DNA of 64,000 nt, taken from positions 558,001 to 622,000 of the forward strand of contig JAXHMN010000016.1 of the NCBI GenBank assembly GCA_034521465.1, written 5' to 3'. Positions 27,593 through 36,635 of the stretch are shown piece after piece (positions within the stretch are counted from its first letter, which is position 1; the number at the start of each line of letters is the position of its first letter). The position numbers were made by a program, and so were the translations under genes. The DNA comes from SURF-28 sp034521465. Lineage in GTDB: Bacteria > Bacteroidota > Ignavibacteria > Ignavibacteriales > Melioribacteraceae. The notes under the pieces were generated by a model. The model ran no database searches. It saw only the letters and a list, made by a program, of their open reading frames with translations, and was not told where the DNA came from.

Positions 27593-29407
27593 ATGAAAAG
27601 AATATTCTACATATTATTCATGCTCGTTGTGGCAACGAATTTGTTTGCTCAAAAGTTTGAAACTACTGCCGACAGAACGACTGTTGGCGTTGGTGAACGG
27701 TTCCAAGTTTATTTTACTTTTGAGGGACAGAGTAATGATATAAGCGGTTTCAAACCACCGTCATTTGAAGGGTTGCGTGTGTTAAGCGGTCCAAACCAAT
27801 CTACCAGTATGCAGATAATAAACGGACAAGTCAGCAGTTCAGTAACTTTTTCATTTATACTTACACCGGTAAAAGAAGGCGAGTATACAATTGGTGAAGC
27901 TGAGGTCAGTTATAAAGGAACAAAGTACCGTTCTAATCCACTTAAAATAAATGTTGTAAAGGGACAAACATCTCAACAGCAGCAACAGAACGAAACAATT
28001 TCGGAAGAGGAATTAAGTAACAATGTTTTTATTGTTGCATCGGCTGATAAGCGCAATGTTTATCAAGGAGAACAAGTAACCGTAACTTACAAGCTTTACA
28101 CAAAATTAAATATATCATCACCACAAATTTCAAAACTACCGACGTACAATGGCTTTTGGCAGGAAGAGATAAGCACTAGTAATACAATTAATTGGGAAAT
28201 TGAAATGTACAACGGTGAACGGTACCGTTCGGCAACAATTAAAAAAGTTGCTCTCTTTCCCACTAAATCCGGTGAACTTACTGTTACACCATTTGAATTA
28301 GACATTCCTGTTCTGGTTAAAAGAAGAAGAACATCGAATGATTTTTTTGATGATTTTTTTAATGATTCTTTTTTCGGAAGAACCGAAACGATTCAATTTA
28401 AAGCTAAATCCAATTCAATAAAAATTAGTGCAGAACCTTTACCGCAGCGCAATGTTCCGGCTTCCTTCAACGGTGCTGTTGGTGATTTTGATATTAAAAC
28501 AGAAATCGACCGGACTACCGTTAAAGCAAACGAATCAATTTCACTCAGATTTACAGTGACAGGCACCGGTAATATTCAATTGTTAGATCTGCCTAAACTC
28601 GAACTGCCTGCGGGATTCGAAGTTTACGAACCCAAGTCAAATTTAAGTGTTAACAGAAGCGGAAAAATTTCCGGCACCAAAACTTTCGATTATTTAATTG
28701 TGCCGCGCGTACCCGGTGCAAAAATTATAAAACCAATTGAGTTTAGCTTTTTTAGCCCGACTAAAAATCGATACATAACGCAAACTTCATCGGAGTACAG
28801 AGTTGAAGTAGCAAAAGGTGACGGCTCGGTTGTCTCAAGCTCAGGTTTTTCTAAAGAAGATATCAAACTGTTGAATGAAGATATTCGTTTTATAAAAACA
28901 TCCGATTTTAATTTACGCACAAGAAACGGCAGCCGGTTAATCCCAATCTGGTTTTGGCTTGGATTGATAATTCCGGCTTTAGTTTTGGGAAGTGTAATTG
29001 CTTTACAGAGAAGACAGCAGAAGCTTTCGAGTAATACTCAATTGTTGAAATATAAAAAAGCAGAAAAAGTAGCTCGCAGCAGATTGAAACATGCGAAAAA
29101 TCTTATGGCAGCCGATAAGAGTTTGGAATTCTATTCAGAGATATCACGGGCGATGAACGGTTATTTAGAAGACAAACTCAATATTCAAAAATCTGAATTT
29201 ACTTTGGGTAAAGCAGTCGATTTCCTCACACAAAAAGACGTTAATGAGAAATTAAAGGAACAAGTGAAAAATATTTACGAAAAATGTGAGTTCGCTCGCT
29301 TTGCACCATCTGCACAAACACCATCGGCGGAACAAAGTTTATACGATGATACAATTAACACAATTGTCGGTTTAGAACAATCACTCAACACCAAAAAGAA
29401 AAAGTGA
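27593..29407 (+). CDS. batD: BatD family protein (oxygen tolerance)
   Basis: BatD is the large beta-sandwich component of the Bat system. A signal peptide (ILFMLVVATNLFAQ) precedes ETTADRTTVGVGERFQVYFT and several Ig-like segments (RNVYQGEQVTVTYKLYTK, DRTTVKANESISLRFTVTG, GTKTFDYLIVPRVPGAKII). One membrane helix lies near residues 450-472 (PIWFWLGLIIPALVLGSVIA), with a cytoplasmic helical tail ending in KCEFARFAPSA. At 604 residues it is intact and of normal length. A stretch near residue 248 is rich in Asp and Phe (SNDFFDDFFNDSFFGR). The GTG of batE overlaps its stop. Confidence 0.92.
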   Translation: MKRIFYILFMLVVATNLFAQKFETTADRTTVGVGERFQVYFTFEGQSNDISGFKPPSFEGLRVLSGPNQSTSMQIINGQVSSSVTFSFILTPVKEGEYTIGEAEVSYKGTKYRSNPLKINVVKGQTSQQQQQNETISEEELSNNVFIVASADKRNVYQGEQVTVTYKLYTKLNISSPQISKLPTYNGFWQEEISTSNTINWEIEMYNGERYRSATIKKVALFPTKSGELTVTPFELDIPVLVKRRRTSNDFFDDFFNDSFFGRTETIQFKAKSNSIKISAEPLPQRNVPASFNGAVGDFDIKTEIDRTTVKANESISLRFTVTGTGNIQLLDLPKLELPAGFEVYEPKSNLSVNRSGKISGTKTFDYLIVPRVPGAKIIKPIEFSFFSPTKNRYITQTSSEYRVEVAKGDGSVVSSSGFSKEDIKLLNEDIRFIKTSDFNLRTRNGSRLIPIWFWLGLIIPALVLGSVIALQRRQQKLSSNTQLLKYKKAEKVARSRLKHAKNLMAADKSLEFYSEISRAMNGYLEDKLNIQKSEFTLGKAVDFLTQKDVNEKLKEQVKNIYEKCEFARFAPSAQTPSAEQSLYDDTINTIVGLEQSLNTKKKK

Positions 29408-30160
29408 ATCGATACTTACATTATATATTGTTAATAACAATTTTAGCCGGAAATGTTTTCGCACAATCTCCAGAAGAAATATTTTCGGAAGGTAATTCTG
29501 CTTACCAAAATGAAGATTGGCAGTCTGCAATTATAAGTTATGAAAAACTGCTTAATCAAAACTACGAAAGCGCTGCACTCTATTATAACTTAGGAAATGC
29601 TTACTTTAAACCGGAGTGATCGGCAAAGCTATTTAAATTATGAAAGAGCTATAAAACTCAACCCGGGCGATGACGATATTCAATTTAATTTACAATTGGC
29701 AAAAACAAGAACCGTAGACAGGATAAAAGAAGTACCGAAGCTCTTCATTTTAGAATGGTGGAATTTGTTAATTTCAAGCATCGCAATTTCAACTTGGGTT
29801 TTGATTGTTTTAACATTTTACTTGCTGCTTTTAATTTCAATTGGACTTTATATTTTGTCTCGCAGTATCTCAATCCAAAAACTTGGCGTATATAGCGGAA
29901 TTTTTTCAGTTTCTGCGTTTATACTTTCGTTAATAATTTTATTTGCTGCTTATAATAGAGAAGTAACCACAGATCATGGAATTATCACAACGGGCTTAGT
30001 AAATGTGAAAGTTTCACCTAGGGCAGAGAGTAATGATGCATTCATTATTCACGAAGGATTAAAGTTTGAAATCGAAGATCAACTTGATAACTGGGCTAGA
30101 ATAAAATTAGCCGATGGCAAAGTCGGATGGGCACCAGTTAGCTCTTTTGAAAAAATTTAG
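29404..30160 (+). CDS. batE: BatE, TPR and SH3-domain membrane protein (two frameshifts)
   Basis: The GTG start at 29404 overlaps the batD stop (GTGA). A signal peptide (YILLITILAGNVFAQ) is followed by TPR units (AYQNEDWQSAIISYEKLL, LYYNLGNAYFK). The frame changes twice near 29610-29635. Both are fixed by one base added to a short run (TTTAAAACC, ATTTTAAAT), giving AILNYERAIKLNPGDDDI. Two membrane helices follow, and then a bacterial SH3 domain (GLVNVKVSPRAESNDAF, GLKFEIEDQLDNWARIKLAD, GKVGWAP). It is the last gene of the Bat operon, which shows no clear terminator. Confidence 0.9.
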
Positions 30161-30208
30161 ATTATAATCCCCCGAAGTCCTGCTTTTATTTTCCATTCTT
30201 TTTTATAT

Positions 30209-30253
30209 ATTGAACTAAAACAAGATAAGCTGTGTTATTTAGTTGAGTTCAAT
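30209..30253 (+). promoter_or_regulatory. inverted repeat directly before the ribosome site of the CPY-repeat gene
   Basis: ATTGAACT (30209-30216) pairs with AGTTCAAT (30246-30253). The 3' arm ends 3 bases before AAGGAG at 30257-30262. As RNA it could hide the ribosome site; as DNA it could be an operator. Confidence 0.35.
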
Positions 30254-30268
30254 AAAAAGGAGTGAGAT

Positions 30269-30586
30269 ATGAAAAAGATAATAGTAATCGCGTTTGTTGC
30301 CGCTTTCAGTTTTGGTTTCACTTTGACTTCTGATTCTAAAAATGGATTTGATTCCGACTGTCCTTATTTGAATAAAATTCATTCCGAACAGAATGCCGAT
30401 GCAAATGCTTGTCCTTATTCAGAAGGGAAGGCATCAAACAAAAGTAATATGAAATCGAGTGAATGCCCTTACACAGGCGGCACGATAAAAAGTGAATCCG
30501 ACTGTCCATATATCAATGAGCAGAATAACAAAGTTAATGAAGAAGAAATTATTCCTCGGAAGATGATAAAGTTGAAGTCATCATAA
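30269..30586 (+). CDS. secreted small protein with four CPY motifs
   Basis: I do not recognise the family. The 105-residue product has a signal peptide (IIVIAFVAAFSFGFTLT) and then four spaced motifs, DCPYLNK, ACPYSEG, ECPYTGG and DCPYINE, separated by 18-22 polar residues. These hold the only four Cys of the mature protein. A strong AAGGAG ribosome site precedes ATG 30269. In the other frame the sequence after about 30560 reads SEDDKVEVIIKKNFSKNVYK, so the C-terminus may be longer if one indel lies there. The motif spacing suggests metal or cofactor binding or disulfides, but nothing shows which. Confidence 0.7.
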   Translation: MKKIIVIAFVAAFSFGFTLTSDSKNGFDSDCPYLNKIHSEQNADANACPYSEGKASNKSNMKSSECPYTGGTIKSESDCPYINEQNNKVNEEEIIPRKMIKLKSS

Positions 30587-30615
30587 AAAAGAACTTCAGT
30601 AAGAATGTTTACAAA

Positions 30616-30641
30616 GGCGGGCAAATAGTCCGTCTTTTTTT
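30616..30641 (+). terminator. terminator after the CPY-repeat gene
   Basis: GGCGGGC (30616-30622) pairs with GTCCGTC (30628-30634), including two G-T pairs, and runs into seven T. Confidence 0.75.
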
Positions 30642-30656
30642 ATATTTGCAAGCATA

Positions 30657-31749
30657 ATGAAATCAAAATCGAAAAAATATAATAATATTAAGCTTGGTAT
30701 CGGAATAGGTAAAGGGATTGTTACCTTTATTCTTTTATTACTTTTCGTTTCACTTGGTTACAGTCTCGAGTTGGAAAATTTAACAAGGAATTATATTCAG
30801 AACGATTATCTCGTTTTACTTCTTTACATTTTTATAATCGGAATAGTTGGTTCAATAATATTTTTCCCGGTAAACTTTTATGCTGACTTTTATCTTGAGC
30901 ACAAGTATGATCTTTCCAATCAAACATTCCTTAAATGGATATGGGAAAACTTAAAAGGAAGTCTAGTTGCCGGTGCAATCGGAATTCCGCTGCTCTTGGC
31001 TTTTTACTTTTTTCTAAATTTATTCGGCAGTATTTGGTGGCTTGCCGTTTGCAGTGCTGATGTTTATCGTTTCGGTTGTACTTGCGCAGATTGTACCGAT
31101 TGTTATTCTACCAATTTTCTATAAAGTTTCACCCATCGAAAATGAAGAATTGAAAGAGAGTATTGTAAGATTAGCAAAAGAAGTCGGAATGAAAGTCGAA
31201 AATGTTTTCTCATTCAACATGAGCAAAAACACTAAGAAGGCAAACGCCGCATTTACGGGATTGGGAAAAACAAAACGAATAATTCTTGGCGATACTTTAC
31301 TCGATAATTTTTCAAAAGAAGAAATTGAAACTGTGATAGCTCATGAACTCGGTCATTATAAATACAAGCATATCGTAAAAAATATTATCATCGGAACGGT
31401 TTTTAGTTTTCTCACTTTGTTTTTAATTGCAACACTTTACGAGGTTTCACTTTCCTGGTTCGGTTTTGAATCTATCACAAAAATTGCAGCGCTTCCGATT
31501 TTATCTTTGTGGGGAATGTTGATCGGATTAATTCAATCGCCAATCGGAAATATTATTTCGCGCAAGTATGAATACCAAGCTGATGAATATGCGGTTAAAG
31601 CAACAGATAATCCGGAAATTTTCAAAAACACTTTGACCAAGTTGAACGAACAAAATCTCGGTGATGATACTCCGCATCCTTTTGTGGAATGGTTCTTTTA
31701 CAGCCATCCTTCAATAAAAAATCGTGTTAAAGCGATCGATGAACTTTAA
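30657..31749 (+). CDS. M48 family (Ste24-like) membrane zinc metalloprotease (one frameshift)
   Basis: Ste24-type proteases cut membrane-associated substrates and act in membrane quality control. The N-terminal half has four to five membrane helices and the Ste24 motif FYADFYLEHKYDLSNQTFLK. The frame changes near 31045 to AVLMFIVSVVLAQIVPIVI. Then come FSFNMSKNTKKANAAFTGLG, IILGDTLLDNFSKEEIETVI, the zinc motif AHELGHYK and the third ligand region RKYEYQADEYAVKATDNP, ending with FFYSHPSIKNRVKAI. About 364 residues; this is the CAAX-prenyl-protease group rather than HtpX. Confidence 0.9.
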
Positions 31750-31925
31750 GTTGCTTAACATATGTACTAATCTAAAAATACGACTTAATTTGAGACACAT
31801 CACCGCACAAAATACCCGAATTAAAGTAAATTATTAAGTGGAATAGAATTTGAGTATTATTTCTTTCGGATTACGAGAATTCCGATATATTTATTAATTT
31901 TCAGTATAACTAAAAGGGCTGCAAA

Positions 31926-33465
31926 GTGAATAACTTTTTGAGGGCATTAACAGTTTTTTTTATAGCTGTTGCAATTTCATCTTGTTCGCTTGGTCCGGAC
32001 GATGATGATAATAATGAAATCATTGATCTGACTTTGCCGCATGCACCAACCCCGGAAAATAATGTGCAAAATCAAGATTTAGTTGCTACTCTTTCTTGGC
32101 AATTTGAAGGCGCCGATACTTACGACATTTACTTTGGTGAAACTACTCCACCCAGGTCACTAATCGCTGCCAATCTTGATCGACGAAGTTTTATCGTTCC
32201 TGGGCTTAATTATTCTACGAGATATTATTGGCAAGTTATTGCAAGAATGCCTAATGGCAGAAAAGTTGAAGGACCGATTTGGTCTTTTGTAACTAAACCA
32301 AGGGGAACCACAGATGAAGGGTATGTTCTTATTGAATATGGTTTAGAAACCGAACTCCCGTCATTTGTAAATGTTTATTTCCAAGTGCTGGACTTGAACG
32401 GAATCGGAGTAGATAATTTAACATCTGCCGATTTTGAAGTATATGAGGATGGTGAAGTACTGTCGATTGCCGAATCTCAGCTTCAAATAATCAAAAGCGA
32501 TCAACTTCCTTACACGCTTCAATTGGTATTGATGCTTGATAACAGTACAAGTTTATTAAATGAACTCGATGATATAATTTTAGCTGCTTCGAATTTTGTG
32601 AACAGCTTAACGGTTAATTTTGAAATGGCGGTTTACAAGTTTTCAGAAGACCCAATCTTAATTCAAGATTTTACATCAGATAAAGCAGTACTTTCGAATG
32701 CTATAAATGATATTCGAAATGATGTTTTTGAAACAACTGATCTTTATGGAGCGGTGATTGAAGGATCAGATAAAATGGAAGAGTCTTTTGACAGAGAAGA
32801 AATAATACAATCGGCAATGGTTATCTTCACCGACGGTGATGATACACAAGCAGAGCACACTTTATCCGAAGCACTAAACGCTGCAAGCGGTAAGAGAATT
32901 TATTCGGTCGGTCTCGGTTCCGGATATAAAACCGGAAGTATTAGAAAAAATAGGCAACGCCGGTTTCTTTGCGATTAGCGATATTGGAGATTTAGCGAAT
33001 GCATTTTTCGAAATTGAAGAAGAACTTGATAAATTTACAAATAGCTTTTATCAGCTTCGTTATAAAAGTCCTAAGAGGGGCAACAATTTACACGACTTAC
33101 TGATTCAAATAAAAGATAATCCGAATAACTCTGTTATACGCGGAACATTTAACAGCAAAGATTTCTTCTCGGCTAATGCTGGTTTATTCATTAATGCCTC
33201 GCCGGAGAATCCGGAAGGAATTTCTGAGATTACAATCATTGAAGACGGAAGCCGGACAGTACAAGCAAACAGTTTTTACGGAGGAGCCGAACCGGTTTAT
33301 GAATGGATTTCACTTGCTCCAAACATTGTAGAGGTAACTCCTCAGCAAAACGATCCTTCAATTGCTGTTGTTAAAGCGGTCGGCTCCAGCGGTCAAAGTG
33401 GAGTTGTGAGAGTTCGTGATACAGCAAATGGTTATACTGCATTACTAACTGTTAGGATTCAATGA
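31926..33465 (+). CDS. VWA-domain lipoprotein with N-terminal FN3-like domain (one frameshift)
   Basis: The GTG start at 31926 gives a lipoprotein signal with the lipobox ISSC (Cys 20), followed by an acidic stretch GPDDDDNNE, which is typical of surface or outer-membrane lipoproteins. Residues about 36-125 look like a fibronectin type III domain (ATLSWQFEGADTYDIYFGET, YYWQVIAR). Next is a VWA domain with LVLMLDNSTSLLNELDD (DxSxS-type metal site NST), VYKFSEDPILIQDFTSD and MVIFTDGDDT. After a frame change near 32935 it continues as GNAGFFAISDIGDL and ends in an Ig-like (Big) segment, VRVRDTANGYTALLTVRIQ. About 513 residues; function unknown. Confidence 0.82.
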
Positions 33466-33466
33466 T

Positions 33467-33766
33467 ATGTCTGTAAATAAAGATGAAGTAAAGAATATTG
33501 CTAAGTTGGCAAAATTGAAATTAAGTGAAAGCGAGGTAGAAGAGTTCACCGGAGATATGAATAAAATTCTAGATTATATGGATAAACTTAATGAACTCGA
33601 TACCGGAAATGTAAAACCACTCTATCATCCCCTCGAAGGAACAAATGTTTTTAGAGATGATCAGCTTAAAAACTCTATCAATAGAGAAGACGCATTAAAA
33701 AATGCACCGCAAAGAACTGAAGAATTTTTCAAAGTACCGAAGGTTATTAAGACGGATAAAAAGTAA
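33467..33766 (+). CDS. gatC: aspartyl/glutamyl-tRNA amidotransferase subunit C
   Basis: GatC wraps around GatA and stabilises the amidotransferase complex. The 99-residue sequence has VKNIAKLAKLKLSESEVEEF, MNKILDYMDKLNELDT and VFRDDQLKNSINREDALKNA, with the usual C-terminal FFKVPKVI. It is intact. gatB is on the other strand at 16353 and gatA is not in the window. It starts 1 base after the VWA lipoprotein stop and 3 bases before kdsB. Confidence 0.95.
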   Translation: MSVNKDEVKNIAKLAKLKLSESEVEEFTGDMNKILDYMDKLNELDTGNVKPLYHPLEGTNVFRDDQLKNSINREDALKNAPQRTEEFFKVPKVIKTDKK

Positions 33767-33769
33767 TAT

Positions 33770-34546
33770 ATGATTCTTGGCGTAATACCTGCCCGATTTG
33801 GTTCATCCCGTTTGATGGGAAAACCTCTTGCCGAAATTGACGGTAAACCGATGATTCAACATACTTATGAAAGTGCATCAAAATCAAAGTTACTCGATGA
33901 TATTGTAATTGCTGTGGATGATGATCGCGTTTATGATGTAGCAAAGAGTTTTTGTAAACGTGTAAAAATGACACCGAAAGAAATAAAGACCGGCTCCGAT
34001 AGAATCGCTCATGTTGTTAAAGATATGAACTCGGCAAAAATTATTGTTAATATTCAAGGTGATGAACCATTTATTCCCGGCAAAATGATTGATGAAGCCA
34101 TTGAACCTTTGCTGTTTGACCCGTCCGTTGAAGTCTCAACTTTAGCTAAACGAATTACACGCGTTGATGAACTCTTAAGTCCTTCTGTTCCAAAAGTAGT
34201 TTTCGATTATAATAATTTTGCACTCTACTTTTCTCGTTCACCGATTCCTTATGTTAGAGAAGCACGAACAAACTCCGAAAGAATTAAGAGCAATGAGATT
34301 TATAAACATATCGGTCTTTATGTTTATAGAAGAGAAGCACTTCTCAAATTTACCAAACTCAAACCGACCGACTTAGAGCAACTTGAACAACTTGAACAGT
34401 TAAGAATGCTGGAAAATAGTTTTAAGATAAAAATTGTAGTAACTGAACACGAAAGTATATCCGTTGATACAAACGAAGACTTGGATAAAGCTAGAAAGTA
34501 TTATGTAATGAACATCAAGCATGATGATAAAAATACAAGTTCTTGA
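33770..34546 (+). CDS. kdsB: 3-deoxy-manno-octulosonate cytidylyltransferase
   Basis: KdsB activates Kdo as CMP-Kdo for lipopolysaccharide synthesis, so the cell has an LPS-type outer membrane. Signatures are the nucleotide-binding IPARFGSSRLMGKPLAEI at the N-terminus, GSDRIAHVV, NIQGDEPFIPGKMI, YFSRSPIPYVRE, YKHIGLYVYRREALLKF and the C-terminal EQLRMLEN. Intact at 258 residues. LEQLEQLEQ near residue 203 keeps the family length, so it is not an insertion. Confidence 0.95.
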   Translation: MILGVIPARFGSSRLMGKPLAEIDGKPMIQHTYESASKSKLLDDIVIAVDDDRVYDVAKSFCKRVKMTPKEIKTGSDRIAHVVKDMNSAKIIVNIQGDEPFIPGKMIDEAIEPLLFDPSVEVSTLAKRITRVDELLSPSVPKVVFDYNNFALYFSRSPIPYVREARTNSERIKSNEIYKHIGLYVYRREALLKFTKLKPTDLEQLEQLEQLRMLENSFKIKIVVTEHESISVDTNEDLDKARKYYVMNIKHDDKNTSS

Positions 34547-34606
34547 GTTTTGTCTTTTCAACTTGCAATAATTATTTTTTAGTAAAAGAAAATTGGGTGG
34601 AAAAAA

Positions 34607-35014
34607 ATGGATAAAAAAATTAGAGTAATTGTTGCAAAAGCCGGTTTAGACGGACACGACCGCGGAGCTAAAGTTATTGCCGCCGCTTTACGCGATGCCG
34701 GAATGGAAGTTATTTACACCGGTCTTCGACAAACACCTCAAATGATTGTTGAAGCTGCAATTCAAGAAGATGTAGACGCTATCGGGATTAGTCTTCTCTC
34801 CGGTGCTCATATGACAATATTCCCTAAGGTTCTCGAACTAATGAAACAAAACGGAATGGATGATGTCCTCCTTTTCGGAGGCGGTATAATTCCAGCAGAG
34901 GATATTAAAAAATTAAAGGAAATGGGCGTTGGCGAATTGTACACACCGGGTGCAAACACGCGAAATATTATTAAGTTTTTGAAAGAGTGGGTTGAACAGC
35001 ATCCAAGGAATTGA
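34607..35014 (+). CDS. cobalamin-binding protein, methylmalonyl-CoA mutase C-terminal subunit type
   Basis: The 135-residue protein consists of only the B12-binding domain: VIVAKAGLDGHDRGAKVIAA carries the DxHxxG motif whose His is the lower cobalt ligand. ISLLSGAHMTIFPKVLELM and LLFGGGIIPAEDIKKLKEMG complete the binding site. In split mutases such a subunit partners a separate catalytic subunit, which is not in the window. It probably acts in methylmalonyl-CoA/succinyl-CoA interconversion, though isobutyryl-CoA mutases use similar domains. GGGTGG precedes ATG 34607. Confidence 0.88.
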   Translation: MDKKIRVIVAKAGLDGHDRGAKVIAAALRDAGMEVIYTGLRQTPQMIVEAAIQEDVDAIGISLLSGAHMTIFPKVLELMKQNGMDDVLLFGGGIIPAEDIKKLKEMGVGELYTPGANTRNIIKFLKEWVEQHPRN

Positions 35015-35121
35015 ATAGGCGCAATTTGCCAAAGTGGTTCCTACTCTGAACCAGCTTCATCTTGATTAACTTCCGCAAATCTCTTTTATTCATTAAAAGA
35101 AGTAGTTTGCTTTTTGACTTG

Positions 35122-35150
35122 ATTAATATGCATCAAATATGCATATTAAT
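35122..35150 (+). promoter_or_regulatory. vapBC operator (perfect 12-bp inverted repeat)
   Basis: ATTAATATGCAT (35122-35133) and ATGCATATTAAT (35139-35150) are perfect inverted arms separated by CAAAT. A third ATGCAT half-site follows at 35149-35154. The element sits 20 bases before vapB, where VapB-VapC complexes typically bind for autorepression. Confidence 0.75.
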
Positions 35151-35173
35151 GCATAAACTATCATGAGGTGATT

Positions 35174-35377
35174 ATGAGAACAACATTAAATATTGATTCG
35201 GAATTAATAAAAAAAGCTGCCTTAATGACCGGTATAAAAGAAAAAACCACATTAGTCAAACTAGGTTTAGAAGCATTAATTGCAAAGGAAAGTGCTAAAC
35301 GATTAGCTAAATTAGGTGGTACACAAAATAAAATTACCGATGTTTCCCGAAGACGAATTAAAGTAATTGAAAAATAA
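35174..35377 (+). CDS. vapB: VapB-type antitoxin
   Basis: This is a small antitoxin of the VapB/DUF2191 type. ATG 35174 with GAGGTG upstream gives MRTTLNIDSELIKKA, a ribbon-helix-helix DNA-binding start as in this subgroup, then KTTLVKLGLEALIA and a basic C-terminus that would wrap the toxin. It has 67 residues. Its stop and the vapC ATG share one base (TAATG). An upstream in-frame GTG at 35168 is less likely. Together with the palindrome at 35122 this is a standard type II toxin-antitoxin locus. Confidence 0.88.
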   Translation: MRTTLNIDSELIKKAALMTGIKEKTTLVKLGLEALIAKESAKRLAKLGGTQNKITDVSRRRIKVIEK

Positions 35378-35739
35378 TGATACTTGCCGATACATCAGTT
35401 TGGGTTGATCATCTGAGAAACGGAAATAGGAAGCTTTATAAATTGCTCATGATGAACGAAGTTTGTACTCACGAATTTATTTACGGCGAATTACTTTGTG
35501 GTAATATTAAAAACAGCAGCGATTTTTTTGAAAATTTATTACAGCTTCCGTTTCTACAAACCGTACAACATTCGGAAACAATTTACCTTTTGAAAATGCA
35601 TCAATTATCTGGTAGAGGAATTGGATGGATTGACGTGCATTTAATAGCTTCTTCTTATTTATATGACGCAAAAATATTTACGCTGGATAAAAAACTTCAT
35701 GTAATTGCTAATGAATTGAACATTTTATACACTGAATAA
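35377..35739 (+). CDS. vapC: VapC-type PIN-domain ribonuclease toxin
   Basis: PIN toxins cut tRNA or rRNA using a cluster of acidic residues. Here these are Asp in ILADTSVWVDHLR (residue 5), Glu in CTHEFIYGELLCG (about 40), Asp in GRGIGWIDVHLIAS (about 88-90) and Asp in KIFTLDKKL. All are present, so the toxin should be active. The length of 120 residues is slightly short but within the family. It is translationally coupled to vapB. Confidence 0.9.
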   Translation: MILADTSVWVDHLRNGNRKLYKLLMMNEVCTHEFIYGELLCGNIKNSSDFFENLLQLPFLQTVQHSETIYLLKMHQLSGRGIGWIDVHLIASSYLYDAKIFTLDKKLHVIANELNILYTE

Positions 35740-35786
35740 ACTAGCTGATCAATCATTCATAAAAATTAAAGCTATAAAAGGAAACT

Positions 35787-36635
35787 ATGTTACATATAGG
35801 TAAATATAAAATCGAAGAAATTAAAACCGGTACATTCGCGCTTGACGGCGGCGCGATGTTTGGAATTATTCCCAAACCGCTGTGGCAAAAGACTAACCCC
35901 GCTGATGATAAAAACAGAATTCAGCTCGGTGTTCGATGCTTGCTGCTCAAAAGTGAAAGTAAAATAATCTTGGTTGAAACCGGAATCGGAAACGGTTGGG
36001 ATGAAAAATTTCAGAAGATCTATAGCTTAGATCAAACAGAAACAGATTTAATGCGTTCATTGAAGGAAAAGGGAATTGATCCTTCTGAAATAACAGATGT
36101 GATTTTAACTCATCTTCACTTCGATCACGTTGGAGGAGCGGTTATTTTCGAAAACGGTAAACCGGTTCCGGCTTTCCCAAATGCAAAATATCATATTCAA
36201 AAAGAACACTTTGAATATTCTCAGAATTGTTCTGATAAAGACCGGGGAAGTTTTATAAAAAATAGGTTTATTCCGTTAGCTGAAGGAGGCGTTCTTAATC
36301 TCCTCAAGGAAGATCAATTTGATGATGAAATTGAATTTATTTTAGTGAACGGACATACGCGAGCACAACAGTTGATTAAGTTATCTGACAACTCAAAAAC
36401 ATATTTGTATTCGGCTGATTTGATACCGTTTTATTCGCAAATTCCGATTGTTTACTTGATGGGTTATGATATCGAACCGCTAAAGACTGTAGCCGAAAAA
36501 AAGAAATACTTAACGCAGGCAGTTGACGAAGATTGGAAACTAATTTTTGGACACGATCCCAACATAGCGATGGCTACAGTTCAAAAAACAGATAAAGGTT
36601 TTACTCATAAAGAATTGTTCGAAAGTTTGAGATGA
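35787..36635 (+). CDS. MBL-fold metallo-hydrolase
   Basis: The metallo-beta-lactamase zinc motif is LTHLHFDHVGGAV (about residue 110). Further ligands are in VNGHTRAQQLI and YSADLIPF, with a last His in FGHDPNIAMA. The N-terminus reads FALDGGAMFGIIPKPLWQK, as in a quorum-quenching or YtnP-like group of hydrolases, but the substrate is not readable. Intact at 282 residues. The next gene, a Rieske protein, overlaps it by 4 bases, so they are co-expressed. Confidence 0.85.
   Translation: MLHIGKYKIEEIKTGTFALDGGAMFGIIPKPLWQKTNPADDKNRIQLGVRCLLLKSESKIILVETGIGNGWDEKFQKIYSLDQTETDLMRSLKEKGIDPSEITDVILTHLHFDHVGGAVIFENGKPVPAFPNAKYHIQKEHFEYSQNCSDKDRGSFIKNRFIPLAEGGVLNLLKEDQFDDEIEFILVNGHTRAQQLIKLSDNSKTYLYSADLIPFYSQIPIVYLMGYDIEPLKTVAEKKKYLTQAVDEDWKLIFGHDPNIAMATVQKTDKGFTHKELFESLR

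Noticed and set aside
34370..34410. Tandem LEQLEQLEQ in KdsB as an insertion
   Set aside because: The segment keeps the family length and fits the normal LExxExLEQLR pattern.
35035..35053. Hairpin TGGTTC/GAACCA after the B12-binding protein as a terminator
   Set aside because: There is no T-run after it, and only a 6-bp stem.
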